Part shown: positions 24,412-32,718 of the stretch, in pieces | How positions within the stretch are numbered: position 1 is the first letter of the stretch | How the letters are laid out: the number at the start of each line of letters is the position of its first letter | Assembly: GCA_019057775.1 (NCBI GenBank) | Contig: JAHLWT010000167.1 | Span: 1 to 33,238, forward strand | DNA from: Promethearchaeota archaeon | GTDB taxonomy: Archaea; Asgardarchaeota; Lokiarchaeia; Sigynarchaeales; SOKP01 | Direction of reading: 5' to 3' | Length of the DNA stretch: 33,238 nucleotides | The notes under the pieces: model-generated | What the model saw: only the letters and a program-made list of their open reading frames with translations | What the model was told of the DNA's origin: nothing | Databases searched by the model: none | Translations under genes and position numbers: made by a program

Positions 24412-25602
24412 ATGAATGCATATTTGGATTATCAAGCTGCTAAACCTGTTGATATTAGAGTCATCTCAGAAATAACAATATATTTAAATCAAAAATTTGC
24501 TAATCCATCTTCGCTTCATTGCGAGGGAGATGAAGCTACAGATGCATTGAGTGAATCAAGACAAAAGGTAGCTGATTTTGTAAATGCTCCAAACGCTGAC
24601 TCAATAATATTTACATCAGGAGCAACAGAATCTAATAATCTCGCATTAATTGGAGCCGCAATGAGAAACAAACGCAAGGGAAATCATATTATAATTTCTG
24701 AGATTGAACATATATCCATTTTAAATATTGCTAAATACTTAGAGAGACAAGGTTTTAAAGTAAGTAAGGTGCCAGTAGATCAATTTGGTATCGTTAGATT
24801 AGATAAATTCGAAAGACTAATTACTGATCAAACTATCTTAATTTCAATTTCTACGGCAAGCAATGAGGTTGGTTCACTTCAACCAATAAAAGAAATTTCT
24901 GAGATCGCTAGAAACAAAGAAATATTGTTCCACACGGATGCAGTAGCAAGTGAAAATGTAATTCCTATAGATGTTGAGGAGATTCCAATCGATATAATCA
25001 CTTTATCATCGAATGATATTTACGGTCCTAGGGGGGTGGGAGCTCTATATTTAAAAAAAGGAGTTCGTGTAAATCCTATCATAATAGGCGGAGGACAAGA
25101 GAAAGGATTGAGATCTGGTTCTGAAAATATACCTGGAATTGTAGGATTTGCTAAAGCGGCAGAAATTATGAAGTCAGAAATCATTGATGAGGCAGTAAAT
25201 TTAAAAAAATTTAGAGATAAATTAATACATGATGTACTTGAAACAGTTCCAAAATCATATCTAAACGGTCATCCTGAAAAAAGGCTTCCCCATAATGCTC
25301 ATTTTAGATTTGACTACATTGAAGGGGAATCATTAATTTTAGGGCTTAAAGACGCGAAAATTGCTGCTGCTACAGGTTCTGCTTGTTCATCAAAAACGTT
25401 AGAACCTTCTCATACATTGATAGCAATGGGTTTGCTTCATGAGGAAGCCCATGGAAGTCTTTTATTTTCTTTAGGAAGGTTTACTAAAGAAGAGGAATTA
25501 GATAAAATTATAGAAGTTTTACCTAATGTGGTTAAGAGATTAAGGTTATTATCTCCATTAACCCCTCCAGAACTTATAAATAAATATAATGAGGTAAATT
25601 AA
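24412..25602 (+). CDS. iscS: IscS/NifS-type cysteine desulfurase homologue lacking the PLP lysine
   Basis: This 396-residue fold-type I protein retains much of the desulfurase framework: FTSGATESNN (67-76), EIEH with His100, HTD with Asp176, GGGQEKGLRSGSEN (226-239), and the persulfide Cys325 in TGSACSSKTLEPSH. At the position of the PLP Schiff-base lysine, where the family has S-x-H-K-IYGPKG, this protein reads SSNDIYGPRG, so Asn201-Asp202 replace His-Lys. The usual glutamine near the PLP phenol (HVDAAQ) is Ala179. Archaeoglobus fulgidus IscS is known (from memory) to have the same Asp substitution and still bind IscU. Persulfide or cluster-ligand function of Cys325 is possible; ordinary desulfuration is not expected. 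An SD GAGG precedes the ATG. The iscU gene follows 4 bp later. Confidence 0.9.
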   Translation: MNAYLDYQAAKPVDIRVISEITIYLNQKFANPSSLHCEGDEATDALSESRQKVADFVNAPNADSIIFTSGATESNNLALIGAAMRNKRKGNHIIISEIEHISILNIAKYLERQGFKVSKVPVDQFGIVRLDKFERLITDQTILISISTASNEVGSLQPIKEISEIARNKEILFHTDAVASENVIPIDVEEIPIDIITLSSNDIYGPRGVGALYLKKGVRVNPIIIGGGQEKGLRSGSENIPGIVGFAKAAEIMKSEIIDEAVNLKKFRDKLIHDVLETVPKSYLNGHPEKRLPHNAHFRFDYIEGESLILGLKDAKIAAATGSACSSKTLEPSHTLIAMGLLHEEAHGSLLFSLGRFTKEEELDKIIEVLPNVVKRLRLLSPLTPPELINKYNEVN

Positions 25603-25606
25603 AAAT

Positions 25607-26407
25607 ATGAAATCAACTGAGTATACTGAGTTAGTAATGGACCATTTCCGCAACCCTAGGAATGTAGGTGAAATCGAGGATGCTGACGGAAAAGGTCAAG
25701 TTGGTAATCCTGTATGCGGAGACCTTATGCTTATATCCATTAAGATCGCGAAAGGTGATAAAGATGAAGAAGATATAATTGAAGATATTAAATTTAAGAC
25801 ATTTGGTTGTGGCTCAGCTGTCGCAACCTCATCAATGGTTACTACAATGGCTAAAGGAATGAAAGTGGACGATGCTTATAACATAACCAGACAAGATGTC
25901 GCTGATAAGTTGGGGGGGTTACCTCCAATCAAAATGCACTGTTCAAATTTAGCTGCTGATGCATTACAGGCAGCAATTGATAATTATCGAAAAAAATCGA
26001 AGCCCTATTTGGAGGTTGAATTTGAGGCTTGCCCCGTATCAGAACTCAAGGTGATTTTTGGCATTGAAGAATTTTTGGGTAAAGGAGTTTATAAAAAAGT
26101 CAGCAATTTATCCGAATTTGTCGGAAAAAGAGTCTTAGTCTCAGATACAGGAGACAAATCCTTAGAGCTTGCATTAGAGTTAACAAAGCATACTGGCAGA
26201 GTAGTAGTTGTTACATCATCAGTAACTACTCCTGGCTCAGCTGTGTTAAAGAAGAAACTAAAATTGTCAGACGTTAAAATCCTACATGAGTCAGAATTAT
26301 TAGAAATTCATGGTACTGATGATGTAGAGAAAGTGTTAATCCATGATATAGATGAAGACGAAAATTACGAATTATTTGTGGATTCTGTAATAATCCTTGA
26401 GGAGTAA
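25607..26407 (+). CDS. iscU: IscU-type Fe-S scaffold fused to a thioredoxin-reductase-like half domain
   Basis: This is a 266-residue protein. Residues 1-130 are IscU: ligand cysteines Cys37 (GNPVCGD, with Asp39), Cys68 (FGCGSAVATSS) and Cys112 (LPPIKMHCSNLAA), including the LPP(I/V)K chaperone-recognition motif. Residues about 155-266 resemble the NADPH-binding half of thioredoxin reductase by order of elements: GKGV, then VGKRVLV, a helix, a strand, KILHESELLEIHGTDDVEKVLIHD and FVDSVIIL. The dinucleotide glycines are reduced (VSDTGDKS instead of GGGNSA), and the CxxC of the reductase is missing, so it is probably a non-redox or altered domain. Cys142 (EACPV) is extra. The protein is expected to assemble Fe-S clusters with the IscS-like partner encoded just upstream. 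Confidence 0.88.
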   Translation: MKSTEYTELVMDHFRNPRNVGEIEDADGKGQVGNPVCGDLMLISIKIAKGDKDEEDIIEDIKFKTFGCGSAVATSSMVTTMAKGMKVDDAYNITRQDVADKLGGLPPIKMHCSNLAADALQAAIDNYRKKSKPYLEVEFEACPVSELKVIFGIEEFLGKGVYKKVSNLSEFVGKRVLVSDTGDKSLELALELTKHTGRVVVVTSSVTTPGSAVLKKKLKLSDVKILHESELLEIHGTDDVEKVLIHDIDEDENYELFVDSVIILEE

Positions 26408-26441
26408 TTGGAATTTAGAGTGTTTAATAATTTATTTAGTA

Positions 26442-26460
26442 TTTTTTTATCTATTTTTTT
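26442..26460 (+). terminator. T-rich terminator after iscU
   Basis: Two T7 tracts lie 35-55 nt after the iscU stop, separating the Fe-S operon from the oxidoreductase gene. A TATA-like AATAATTTATTTAG just before them could drive the next gene. Confidence 0.45.
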
Positions 26461-26530
26461 AATAGAATTCTTATAGATGTCATTCAATATTATTAATCAT
26501 AAAACTGTATATTTAAGACATAAAATTATT

Positions 26531-28888
26531 ATGACAAGAGTTATAATTATAGGGGGGGTTGCTGGTGGTGCTTCCACAGCTGCTCGATTAAGACGTTTAA
26601 AAGAAGATTTTGAAATCATAATGCTTGACAAAGGACCTTACGTATCATTTGCCAATTGTGGATTACCCTATTATGTGGGAAATGTGATAAAGGAAGAAAA
26701 TTCATTGAAGTTAGTATCTCCAAGGAAGTTTCATAATTGGTTCAATATTGATGTTAGAGTTAATAATGAAGCACTTTCCATCGACAGAGCTAAAAAACAA
26801 TTACACGTAAGGGATTTAATTGAAAATGAAGATTATATTCTCGATTATGATTATCTTTTAATAGCGACAGGTTCTAAACCGATCATTCCTCCATTTAAAG
26901 GTCTCCAAGAAGTTCCTTATCATACAATTTGGACTATTCCTGATGCAACAAAATTAAAAAAATTTGTTGAAAAGAATAAGATAAGAAAAGCTGTCATTAT
27001 TGGGGGAGGGTTTATCGGACTAGAAATGGCAGAAAACTTGGTGAAAAAAGGGGTGAAAGTAAAAATTGTTGAAATGCTTGATCAAGTAATGCCCCCTATT
27101 GATAAGGAAATGGCACAATTTATACATCAAGAACTTATTTTGAATGGGGTGTGCCTTGTTCTTGAAGACCCAGTAGAATCATTTGGCAAATCGGATAAAA
27201 ATATAGCTATTGTAAAAACTAAAAATGGACGCGAAATAGAAACTGATCTAGTTGTAATGGCTGTTGGTGTAAAACCGGAGAATAAATTAGCTAAAGAGTC
27301 AGGATTAGAATTAAATTCACGTGGCTATATTATCGTTAATAACTTTATGATGACATCCGATCCCCACATATATGCTGTAGGGGATGCAATTCAAACATTC
27401 CAATATCAAACAAAAGAGCCAATCTCTATTGCTCTAGCTGGACCTGCAAACAAACAAGGAAGGATCGCCGCTGATAATATAGCGGATAGAAAAGTTGAAT
27501 ATAAGGGGATTTTAGGGGCTTCTGTTGTCAAAGTTTTCGATGCTACTGTTGCCGCTGTAGGTTTTACTGAAAAGCAATTAAAAAAGAAACCAATCAAATA
27601 CGAAAAGGTATTTGTTCATCCAAATAATCACGCTGGTTATTATCCTGGTGCAACACCAATTACATTAAAACTCTTATTTGAAGTACCTAGTGGTAAAATC
27701 TTGGGTGCTCAAGCTATTGGAGGTAGCGGTTCAGAAAAACGAATTGATGTTATTTCTACAGTCATAAAATTTGGGGGGTCTGTTTTTGATTTAGAAGAGT
27801 TAGAATTAACTTATGCTCCACCTTATAGTTCGGCAAAAGATCCTGTAAATATGGCCGGATTTGTGGCATCAAACTTTTTACGAGGAGATCTTCCGCTTAA
27901 ACAGTGGCATGATATTAGTGAATTCATCAAAGATAATGGAGTTATTATAGATGTAAGAACTAAAAGAGAGCATGAAGCAAGAAGAATTGAAGGATCTGTT
28001 AATATCCCTATCCACGAGTTGAGAAATAGGCTGAATGAACTCTCAAAAGAGAAGCCTATTATCATTTATTGTGAAGTCGGTTACAGGAGTTATTTAGCAA
28101 TTCGTATATTATTGCAAAGTGGATTTAATGAAATTTATGAACTTACGGGAGGATACAAACTTTATGAAGCTGCAATTGCTAAAATTGAAGATATTGTAGC
28201 CGCATGTGGCAGTTCGGAATCAATAATAGAAGCATACATAAAAGAAAAATCAATTGTAAGTGATGAATTCGTTGTGGTTGACTGCAGTGGTCTTGCTTGC
28301 CCAGGACCTTTAAATGCAATGATAAAATCATTAGTAGATTTACCAGTAGATAAAAAACTGAAAGTCTATGCTACTGATCCGGGATTTAAATCTAGTATTG
28401 AGGCTTATTCAGAATTAAATGAAGCTGTTAAGTTATTACATTTAGGAAAAGAAGAAGGTAAGTTAGTAGCAACTCTTGAAAAAACGCAGCCTATGATTGA
28501 ATTAATCACTCCGGTCAAAAAGAAAACTAGATCTGAATTGAGGGGCCCCAATGCGTCTCCCATTTCAGACATTAGCATTGAAGAATTGTATGAGCGTCTT
28601 GATACTGAAGATGAACCTCCTCTTTTAGTTGATGTTCGAACACCTCAAGAATATTATGGAGGTCATATTAAAAATACCAGACTGCTTCCATTAGGAGGAT
28701 TATTAAGTAATACAGATGTTATAAACGAATTTAAGGATAAAGAAATTGTTGTAATCTGCCACTCGGGTTCTCGCTCAATGATGGCTGCTCAAATTTTAAC
28801 ACGAACGGGATTTAAGGATATTAGAAATTTAACAGGTGGTGTGATGATGTGGAATAGAAAAGGCTATCCAGTTAAATTTGGAAAATAA
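26531..28888 (+). CDS. CoA-disulfide reductase-like flavoprotein with rhodanese, TusA and second rhodanese domains
   Basis: From the family-typical start MTRVIIIGGVAGG (ATG at 26531; an in-frame ATG at 26477 would add 18 residues) the protein has 785 residues. Numbered from 26477, the FAD motif is at 23-32, the redox cysteine Cys61 in SFANCGLPYY, the NAD motif VIIGGGFIGLE at 173-183 and the second FAD strand YAVGDA at 299-304; the dimerisation domain ends near 460. Rhodanese 1 (476-570) has Cys532 in YCEVGYRS. The TusA domain (595-670) has CSGLACPGP with Cys608. Rhodanese 2 (693-803) has Cys761 in CHSGSRS. Related CoADR proteins reduce CoA disulfide, CoA-persulfide or polysulfide. The domain order suggests sulfur passed from rhodanese to TusA to rhodanese around a persulfide-reducing flavin. 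It is next to the Fe-S assembly operon. Confidence 0.9.
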   Translation: MTRVIIIGGVAGGASTAARLRRLKEDFEIIMLDKGPYVSFANCGLPYYVGNVIKEENSLKLVSPRKFHNWFNIDVRVNNEALSIDRAKKQLHVRDLIENEDYILDYDYLLIATGSKPIIPPFKGLQEVPYHTIWTIPDATKLKKFVEKNKIRKAVIIGGGFIGLEMAENLVKKGVKVKIVEMLDQVMPPIDKEMAQFIHQELILNGVCLVLEDPVESFGKSDKNIAIVKTKNGREIETDLVVMAVGVKPENKLAKESGLELNSRGYIIVNNFMMTSDPHIYAVGDAIQTFQYQTKEPISIALAGPANKQGRIAADNIADRKVEYKGILGASVVKVFDATVAAVGFTEKQLKKKPIKYEKVFVHPNNHAGYYPGATPITLKLLFEVPSGKILGAQAIGGSGSEKRIDVISTVIKFGGSVFDLEELELTYAPPYSSAKDPVNMAGFVASNFLRGDLPLKQWHDISEFIKDNGVIIDVRTKREHEARRIEGSVNIPIHELRNRLNELSKEKPIIIYCEVGYRSYLAIRILLQSGFNEIYELTGGYKLYEAAIAKIEDIVAACGSSESIIEAYIKEKSIVSDEFVVVDCSGLACPGPLNAMIKSLVDLPVDKKLKVYATDPGFKSSIEAYSELNEAVKLLHLGKEEGKLVATLEKTQPMIELITPVKKKTRSELRGPNASPISDISIEELYERLDTEDEPPLLVDVRTPQEYYGGHIKNTRLLPLGGLLSNTDVINEFKDKEIVVICHSGSRSMMAAQILTRTGFKDIRNLTGGVMMWNRKGYPVKFGK

Positions 28889-28994
28889 ATAAACCTTTCT
28901 AATCTTATTAAACTAATTTTTGTTTTTGATTTATTCTATTCACCCTAGTTTCTTCTTTAAATTATAAGTAAAAAAGTTAAAAAAAAGCGAAATG

Positions 28995-29003
28995 TTATAA
29001 ATC
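28995..29003 (+). promoter_or_regulatory. TATA-like promoter of the rubrerythrin gene
   Basis: TTATAAATC lies 62-70 nt before the ATG. An AAAAGGT ribosome-binding site precedes the start. Confidence 0.4.
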
Positions 29004-29064
29004 CAAATAGATTCATATATCACGAAAATTCCAATAAAAATAAAATAATAAAAAGGTAAAAATT

Positions 29065-29655
29065 ATGAAAGAAACTGCTAAAAAATTATTTACTGCGTAT
29101 GTGGGAGAATCCCAAGCACGCAATAGATATACATTCTTCTCAAAAGTCGCCAAGAAAGAAGGTTATGCCGCTATTTCTAAAGTATTTCTAGAAACCGCAG
29201 ATCAAGAACGTGAACACGGATCGTGGTTTTATAAAATGCTCCAAGGTTTAAAGAAAGAAGAACCCTTTGATGAAATGAAAGTTCTCCCCGAAGCAGACTT
29301 TCCAACAACCCATGGAACTTCAGTGGAAAATTTAAAGTCAGCAATTGCAGGAGAAAACATGGAATGGCAAACACTATATCCTGATATAGCTGAAACAGCA
29401 GATAAAGAGGGGTATCCTGACATAGCAAAAAGAGTACGAGCAATTATGGTTGCTGAAAAACACCATTCAGCCCGATATGGGAAACTCCTAAAGTTGGTTG
29501 GTGATGATGCTTTCTTCAAACGAGGTAAAAAAATTGTCTGGGTTTGTATGGAATGCGGTTACGAAGTTGAAATGGATGAATTGCCAAAAGACTTTGAATG
29601 TCCAAGTTGTTCACATCCCCGAGCTTATTATAGAAAGAAATGTGAAGAATTCTAA
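29065..29655 (+). CDS. rbr: Rubrerythrin
   Basis: This 196-residue protein has an N-terminal diiron four-helix domain with ESQARNRYTFF, ETADQEREH, ENMEWQTLYPDIAETADKEGY and VAEKHHSARY supplying the Glu/His ligands. A C-terminal rubredoxin-like zinc/iron site follows, CMECGYEVEMDE...CPSC. Rubrerythrin reduces hydrogen peroxide in anaerobes using rubredoxin electrons. Length and domain order are standard. It precedes the superoxide reductase gene by about 90 bp on the same strand, and the two together form the classic oxygen-defence pair. Confidence 0.95.
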   Translation: MKETAKKLFTAYVGESQARNRYTFFSKVAKKEGYAAISKVFLETADQEREHGSWFYKMLQGLKKEEPFDEMKVLPEADFPTTHGTSVENLKSAIAGENMEWQTLYPDIAETADKEGYPDIAKRVRAIMVAEKHHSARYGKLLKLVGDDAFFKRGKKIVWVCMECGYEVEMDELPKDFECPSCSHPRAYYRKKCEEF

Positions 29656-29747
29656 GAAAACAACAGAACTTTTAACTTAAAATCAAAATTTTTAAAAATC
29701 AAAATATATATTTTAAAGAACAACAGAATCGGAATCTGTGAAAAATT

Positions 29748-30140
29748 ATGAAACAAAAAGAAATTTATAAATGCAATGTGTGCGGAAAAGTAATTGAAAT
29801 CCTTAATCCAGGCGCTCCTGAGACCATATGTTGCGGTCAACCAATGGTTTTAATGGAAGAAAAGACAGCAGATTGGAAAGGTGAGAAGCACGTCCCTAAG
29901 ATAACAATTGAGGGTAATAAAGTTACTGTTGATGTAGGAATCTCAATGGGGACTCCTCATCCTATGACTGATGAACACTATATCATGTGGATTGAGCTAA
30001 TTTGTAAGGATAATTGTTACAAAAGGCAAATATTGACTCCTGGGATGGAGCCCAAAGCAGTCTTCGTCGTTACAGATACAACCGGGTTAAAGGCTAGGGA
30101 ATATTGCAACCTCCATGGACTCTGGCTTGGAACTGAATAA
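29748..30140 (+). CDS. dfx: Desulfoferrodoxin (2Fe superoxide reductase)
   Basis: This 130-residue protein has center I of desulforedoxin type, Cys9, Cys12, Cys28 and Cys29 (CNVC...CC). Center II, the catalytic Fe(Cys)(His)4 site, is given by Glu46-Lys47-His48 (EKHVP), two histidines in PHPMTDEHYIMW and the CNLHGLW tail. It reduces superoxide to peroxide, which rubrerythrin then removes. Both iron centres are complete, so it is a two-iron class enzyme. The intergenic spacer before it contains a direct repeat AACAACAGAA (near 29659 and 29721) that may be an assembly or regulatory curiosity. A T-rich terminator at 30155-30168 follows. Confidence 0.95.
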   Translation: MKQKEIYKCNVCGKVIEILNPGAPETICCGQPMVLMEEKTADWKGEKHVPKITIEGNKVTVDVGISMGTPHPMTDEHYIMWIELICKDNCYKRQILTPGMEPKAVFVVTDTTGLKAREYCNLHGLWLGTE

Positions 30141-30154
30141 ATTAAATTCTTAAC

Positions 30155-30168
30155 TTTTTTTATTTTTT
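30155..30168 (+). terminator. T-rich terminator after the superoxide reductase gene
   Basis: Two T6 tracts lie 15-28 nt beyond the stop. Confidence 0.5.
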
Positions 30169-30228
30169 AAATATTGTAAAACAATGAAATTTTAAGCTAT
30201 AAAAACATTTTTTAGCGGCAACCGAAAA

Positions 30229-30249
30229 GATTCTTGAATCTCTATAGAG
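30229..30249. repeat. Two adjacent short palindromes
   Basis: GATTC/GAATC (2-nt spacer) is followed directly by the palindrome CTCTATAGAG, sharing one base. A TATAAAAA box lies about 25-30 nt upstream, so the palindromes may be at the 5' end of a transcript leading to the zinc-module gene or be an operator. Confidence 0.3.
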
Positions 30250-30373
30250 TGAAAGCCTTTTATTTGAACTCAAAATTAATTTACATTAATTTTCATAAAC
30301 GATTAATATAAAAGTTTGGATTAACACTAATCATTTATATCTAATCATAAGAATATAGTTTCATTCTGATTTC

Positions 30374-30895
30374 ATGTTCTTTAAGAAATTAAATAATGCT
30401 GGTTTGTGGGAAAAAATTCAGAAATTAAGAGAACTAATCAAGACTGAAAAATACTTTAAAAAGAGAACGTGTTGGAATTCTAATTGTAAGAAAGATTTAA
30501 ACATTTATGATTTTATAAGCGATAATATGAATTTCACGCCAGAATATATTTTAAAATTATGGCAGTCTTCAATTCTCCAATTTCACTGTTGTGAATGTTT
30601 TAAATATCTTAAAATACATGAACTCAAAAATATTGAGAGAGAAAAAAGGACGAGGGAATGCCTCTTTTGTAAAACCCCTATAGATGTGTATAAATTTAGT
30701 AAGTTGAACGATTACTTAAAAATTCATGAGATCAAAAGCCTATGGTTAAATGATGATTACAAGATCTTCTGTGATAACTTGTGCCAGCGAAAGTACTATA
30801 AAACTTACTATGACTTTCTTAAAAAAAGTAAAAGAAAAAAACAACAACAATTAAAAGGAAAACTAGAAATTGATCTTAGATTTAAATCGATTTAA
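30374..30895 (+). CDS. Protein with two tandem zinc-binding modules, unknown function
   Basis: This 173-residue basic protein shows an internal duplication. Module 1 has Cys33 and Cys38, then KKDLNIYDF, LW and Cys72/Cys73/Cys75. Module 2 has Cys96 and Cys99, then KTPIDVYKF, LW and Cys133/Cys137. Each half could bind one zinc in a treble-clef or FCS-like fold. The C-terminal tail is Lys/Gln-rich (KKSKRKKQQQLKGK), suggesting nucleic-acid binding. No named family is recognised. It lies next to oxygen-defence genes, but a terminator separates them, so the neighbourhood does not prove a link. No SD is seen, and a leaderless or short-leader start is likely. Confidence 0.65.
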   Translation: MFFKKLNNAGLWEKIQKLRELIKTEKYFKKRTCWNSNCKKDLNIYDFISDNMNFTPEYILKLWQSSILQFHCCECFKYLKIHELKNIEREKRTRECLFCKTPIDVYKFSKLNDYLKIHEIKSLWLNDDYKIFCDNLCQRKYYKTYYDFLKKSKRKKQQQLKGKLEIDLRFKSI

Positions 30896-30907
30896 GCAGG
30901 ATTAGGT

Positions 30908-32386
30908 TTATTTGCTACGACTTTGTTCATATTCCCTTCTCTTCTGTTCATGCAGTTTATGTACTTCATTTTTCATCTTTTCAACCACTTCTCTAGTGAG
31001 AGGGTAAAATTTTATCCACACAATAAATCCTATTAAACAAGCAATACCTGGTAGCAAAGTCATACTAATATTGACACTCAAGGCAGCTAAAGCGATCCCT
31101 TTTGTCGGTGCTAATCCTCCAACCACATCTACATAAATTAACCCAAAAGCCGTCATTAATGCTGGGGGAATCAGTAAAGCAACACTAATCATCGGTTTAC
31201 TGAGCATTGGCCCTACTCCTGCATAAAGACCTTCTCTTCTTTCTCCTGAGATTTTCCAGTAATCATAATCAATAGTATCTGCCCTCATTGGATTATGTTG
31301 AATGAAATCTCCTGCAAAACCAGACATAAAAATTGTAAATCCAATCGAAACTAAAATCCAATTGCCTGAAATCCCAGCAAAAAAGGTAAAGAAACTACCA
31401 ATTGTTAATACTCCAAGGTAAAAGGTTATGGATGCTTTAGTAGAAAATTTTGAAGATATCTTTAAAATAATTGGTATTGATATAACTAAGCCAATAATTG
31501 GACCAATCCAGAAAAGCAGCATATTGATACCATCCAATATTTCAAGAACCCACGTTAAATAGAAAGGTAAACTCACCATTATCGTGTTTAAAAAGAATAC
31601 TGAAATCCCGTCATAAATTAGATAAACTCTAAAAGAAGGGTTTTTAAATGCTAACTTCATTGATTTCAACAAAGGAGTTTTTTCTTCAGGAATATGTTCA
31701 CTGTGTTCTCGCACGTATCTGGATAAAATTAAATATGGAAAAATCCCAAAAATTGCAATAATCACCACTAATAATTGAAATTGAGCAATAGATCCTGTAG
31801 TTGGATTAGCTAAATAAATTACGGGGACAATGAAACCTATTATCATTGCGGGTAAACTTACTGCGGTAGATAACAACTGGATTTTTTCTCGTTCCTTTTG
31901 ATTCAATGTCATTTGGGGGAGCAACGCGACGTGAGCAATTAGCACGAGAGTAAATAAAGTATCGTAAGCAAGTTGAGTTACAAGATACCATGTGAAAAGC
32001 CAAATTTGAATAGAGAGATCTGAAGTTTGCCCTCTCCATGCATCTGGGGGAAAAAAGACTAAAGCAAAGCATAGACTAAAAAGTGGAGCCCCAAATTTAA
32101 TATAAGGAATATATCTCTGAATTTCACCTCGTTTCTTATTATGAAATCGCGTATTCCCAATTTTATTTCCAAAAATCGGATCGTTTATCATATTCCATAC
32201 AGCGTATATGATTTGAGCAATGGTGATCCATATGGTTAGTAGCCCCATCCATGCGAAATAAAAAGACTGGATTACTCCCATAACTCCACCATAGAACGTA
32301 CCTGGCATATTAGCAAAACTATATGACAGTTTTTCCTTAAAAGGCACAATTTCTGAATTATCGTGCTCTTCTTGTTTAATAGACAA
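30908..32386 (-). CDS. GPH-family (MelB-like) sugar:cation symporter
   Basis: This is a 492-residue protein with twelve hydrophobic helices. The N-terminal KEKLSYSFANMPGTFYGG, the helix-2/3 loop WNMINDPIFGNKIGNTRFHNKKRGEIQRYIPY and the YLVTQLAYDTLFTLVLIAHVALLPQMT region match the glycoside-pentoside-hexuronide symporters; Asp in NDP is the conserved cation-site-proximal residue. It is expected to import a sugar or glycoside with Na+ or H+; the substrate is unknown. The start is TTG at 32386 with an AGGGG ribosome-binding site 8 nt upstream. No glycosidase adjoins in the window. Confidence 0.85.
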   Translation of the reverse strand: MSIKQEEHDNSEIVPFKEKLSYSFANMPGTFYGGVMGVIQSFYFAWMGLLTIWITIAQIIYAVWNMINDPIFGNKIGNTRFHNKKRGEIQRYIPYIKFGAPLFSLCFALVFFPPDAWRGQTSDLSIQIWLFTWYLVTQLAYDTLFTLVLIAHVALLPQMTLNQKEREKIQLLSTAVSLPAMIIGFIVPVIYLANPTTGSIAQFQLLVVIIAIFGIFPYLILSRYVREHSEHIPEEKTPLLKSMKLAFKNPSFRVYLIYDGISVFFLNTIMVSLPFYLTWVLEILDGINMLLFWIGPIIGLVISIPIILKISSKFSTKASITFYLGVLTIGSFFTFFAGISGNWILVSIGFTIFMSGFAGDFIQHNPMRADTIDYDYWKISGERREGLYAGVGPMLSKPMISVALLIPPALMTAFGLIYVDVVGGLAPTKGIALAALSVNISMTLLPGIACLIGFIVWIKFYPLTREVVEKMKNEVHKLHEQKRREYEQSRSK

Positions 32387-32718
32387 TAAGAATACCCCTA
32401 ATCAATTTAATAGTAAAAAATATGTTATTTTAAATAAGAATTAACAATTTTTTAATGTAAGGAATAGGAAAAAAACTGAAAATTTAAAAAAAAAATTAAA
32501 TTTTGAGGTATTAACACCTTTTAGGTGATAACCAAATTTTTTTTCTTTTACTTATTTAGTAAAAATTTAGATTGGTATCATTTAAACTCTTGGATTAATC
32601 ATTTTTTTATTCAGTAAGCTATCAATATTTGTGCTGGGGGGGCTCTCAACCTCAAGGAAAATATTAATATAGAAGTTCTCCCCAGTATTAAGTAGAGATA
32701 AAAAATTGGTGAATTTAA
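32387..32718. other. Gene-free stretch before the transposase
   Basis: It holds a 5-bp hairpin CACCT/AGGTG (32515-32527), a pair of inverted CTGGGG (32634-32639) and CCCCAG (32680-32685) spanning an AT-rich core, and a TATA-like AATATTAATATAG (32659-32672). The left end of the insertion sequence should fall here, but I cannot define it because the right end is outside the window. Confidence 0.4.

Noticed and set aside
29177..29519. Two minus-strand frames inside the rubrerythrin gene
   Set aside because: Shadows of a clearly conserved protein; no own start signals.
29658..29731. Direct repeat AACAACAGAA between rubrerythrin and superoxide reductase as a mobile-element target duplication
   Set aside because: The interval is only about 50 bp of AT-rich spacer with no element inside.
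30205..30290. Protein-like + strand stretch (LAATEKILESL, stop, SESLLFELKINLH)
   Set aside because: Only about 25 codons, one in-frame stop, and no start; too short to call a remnant gene.
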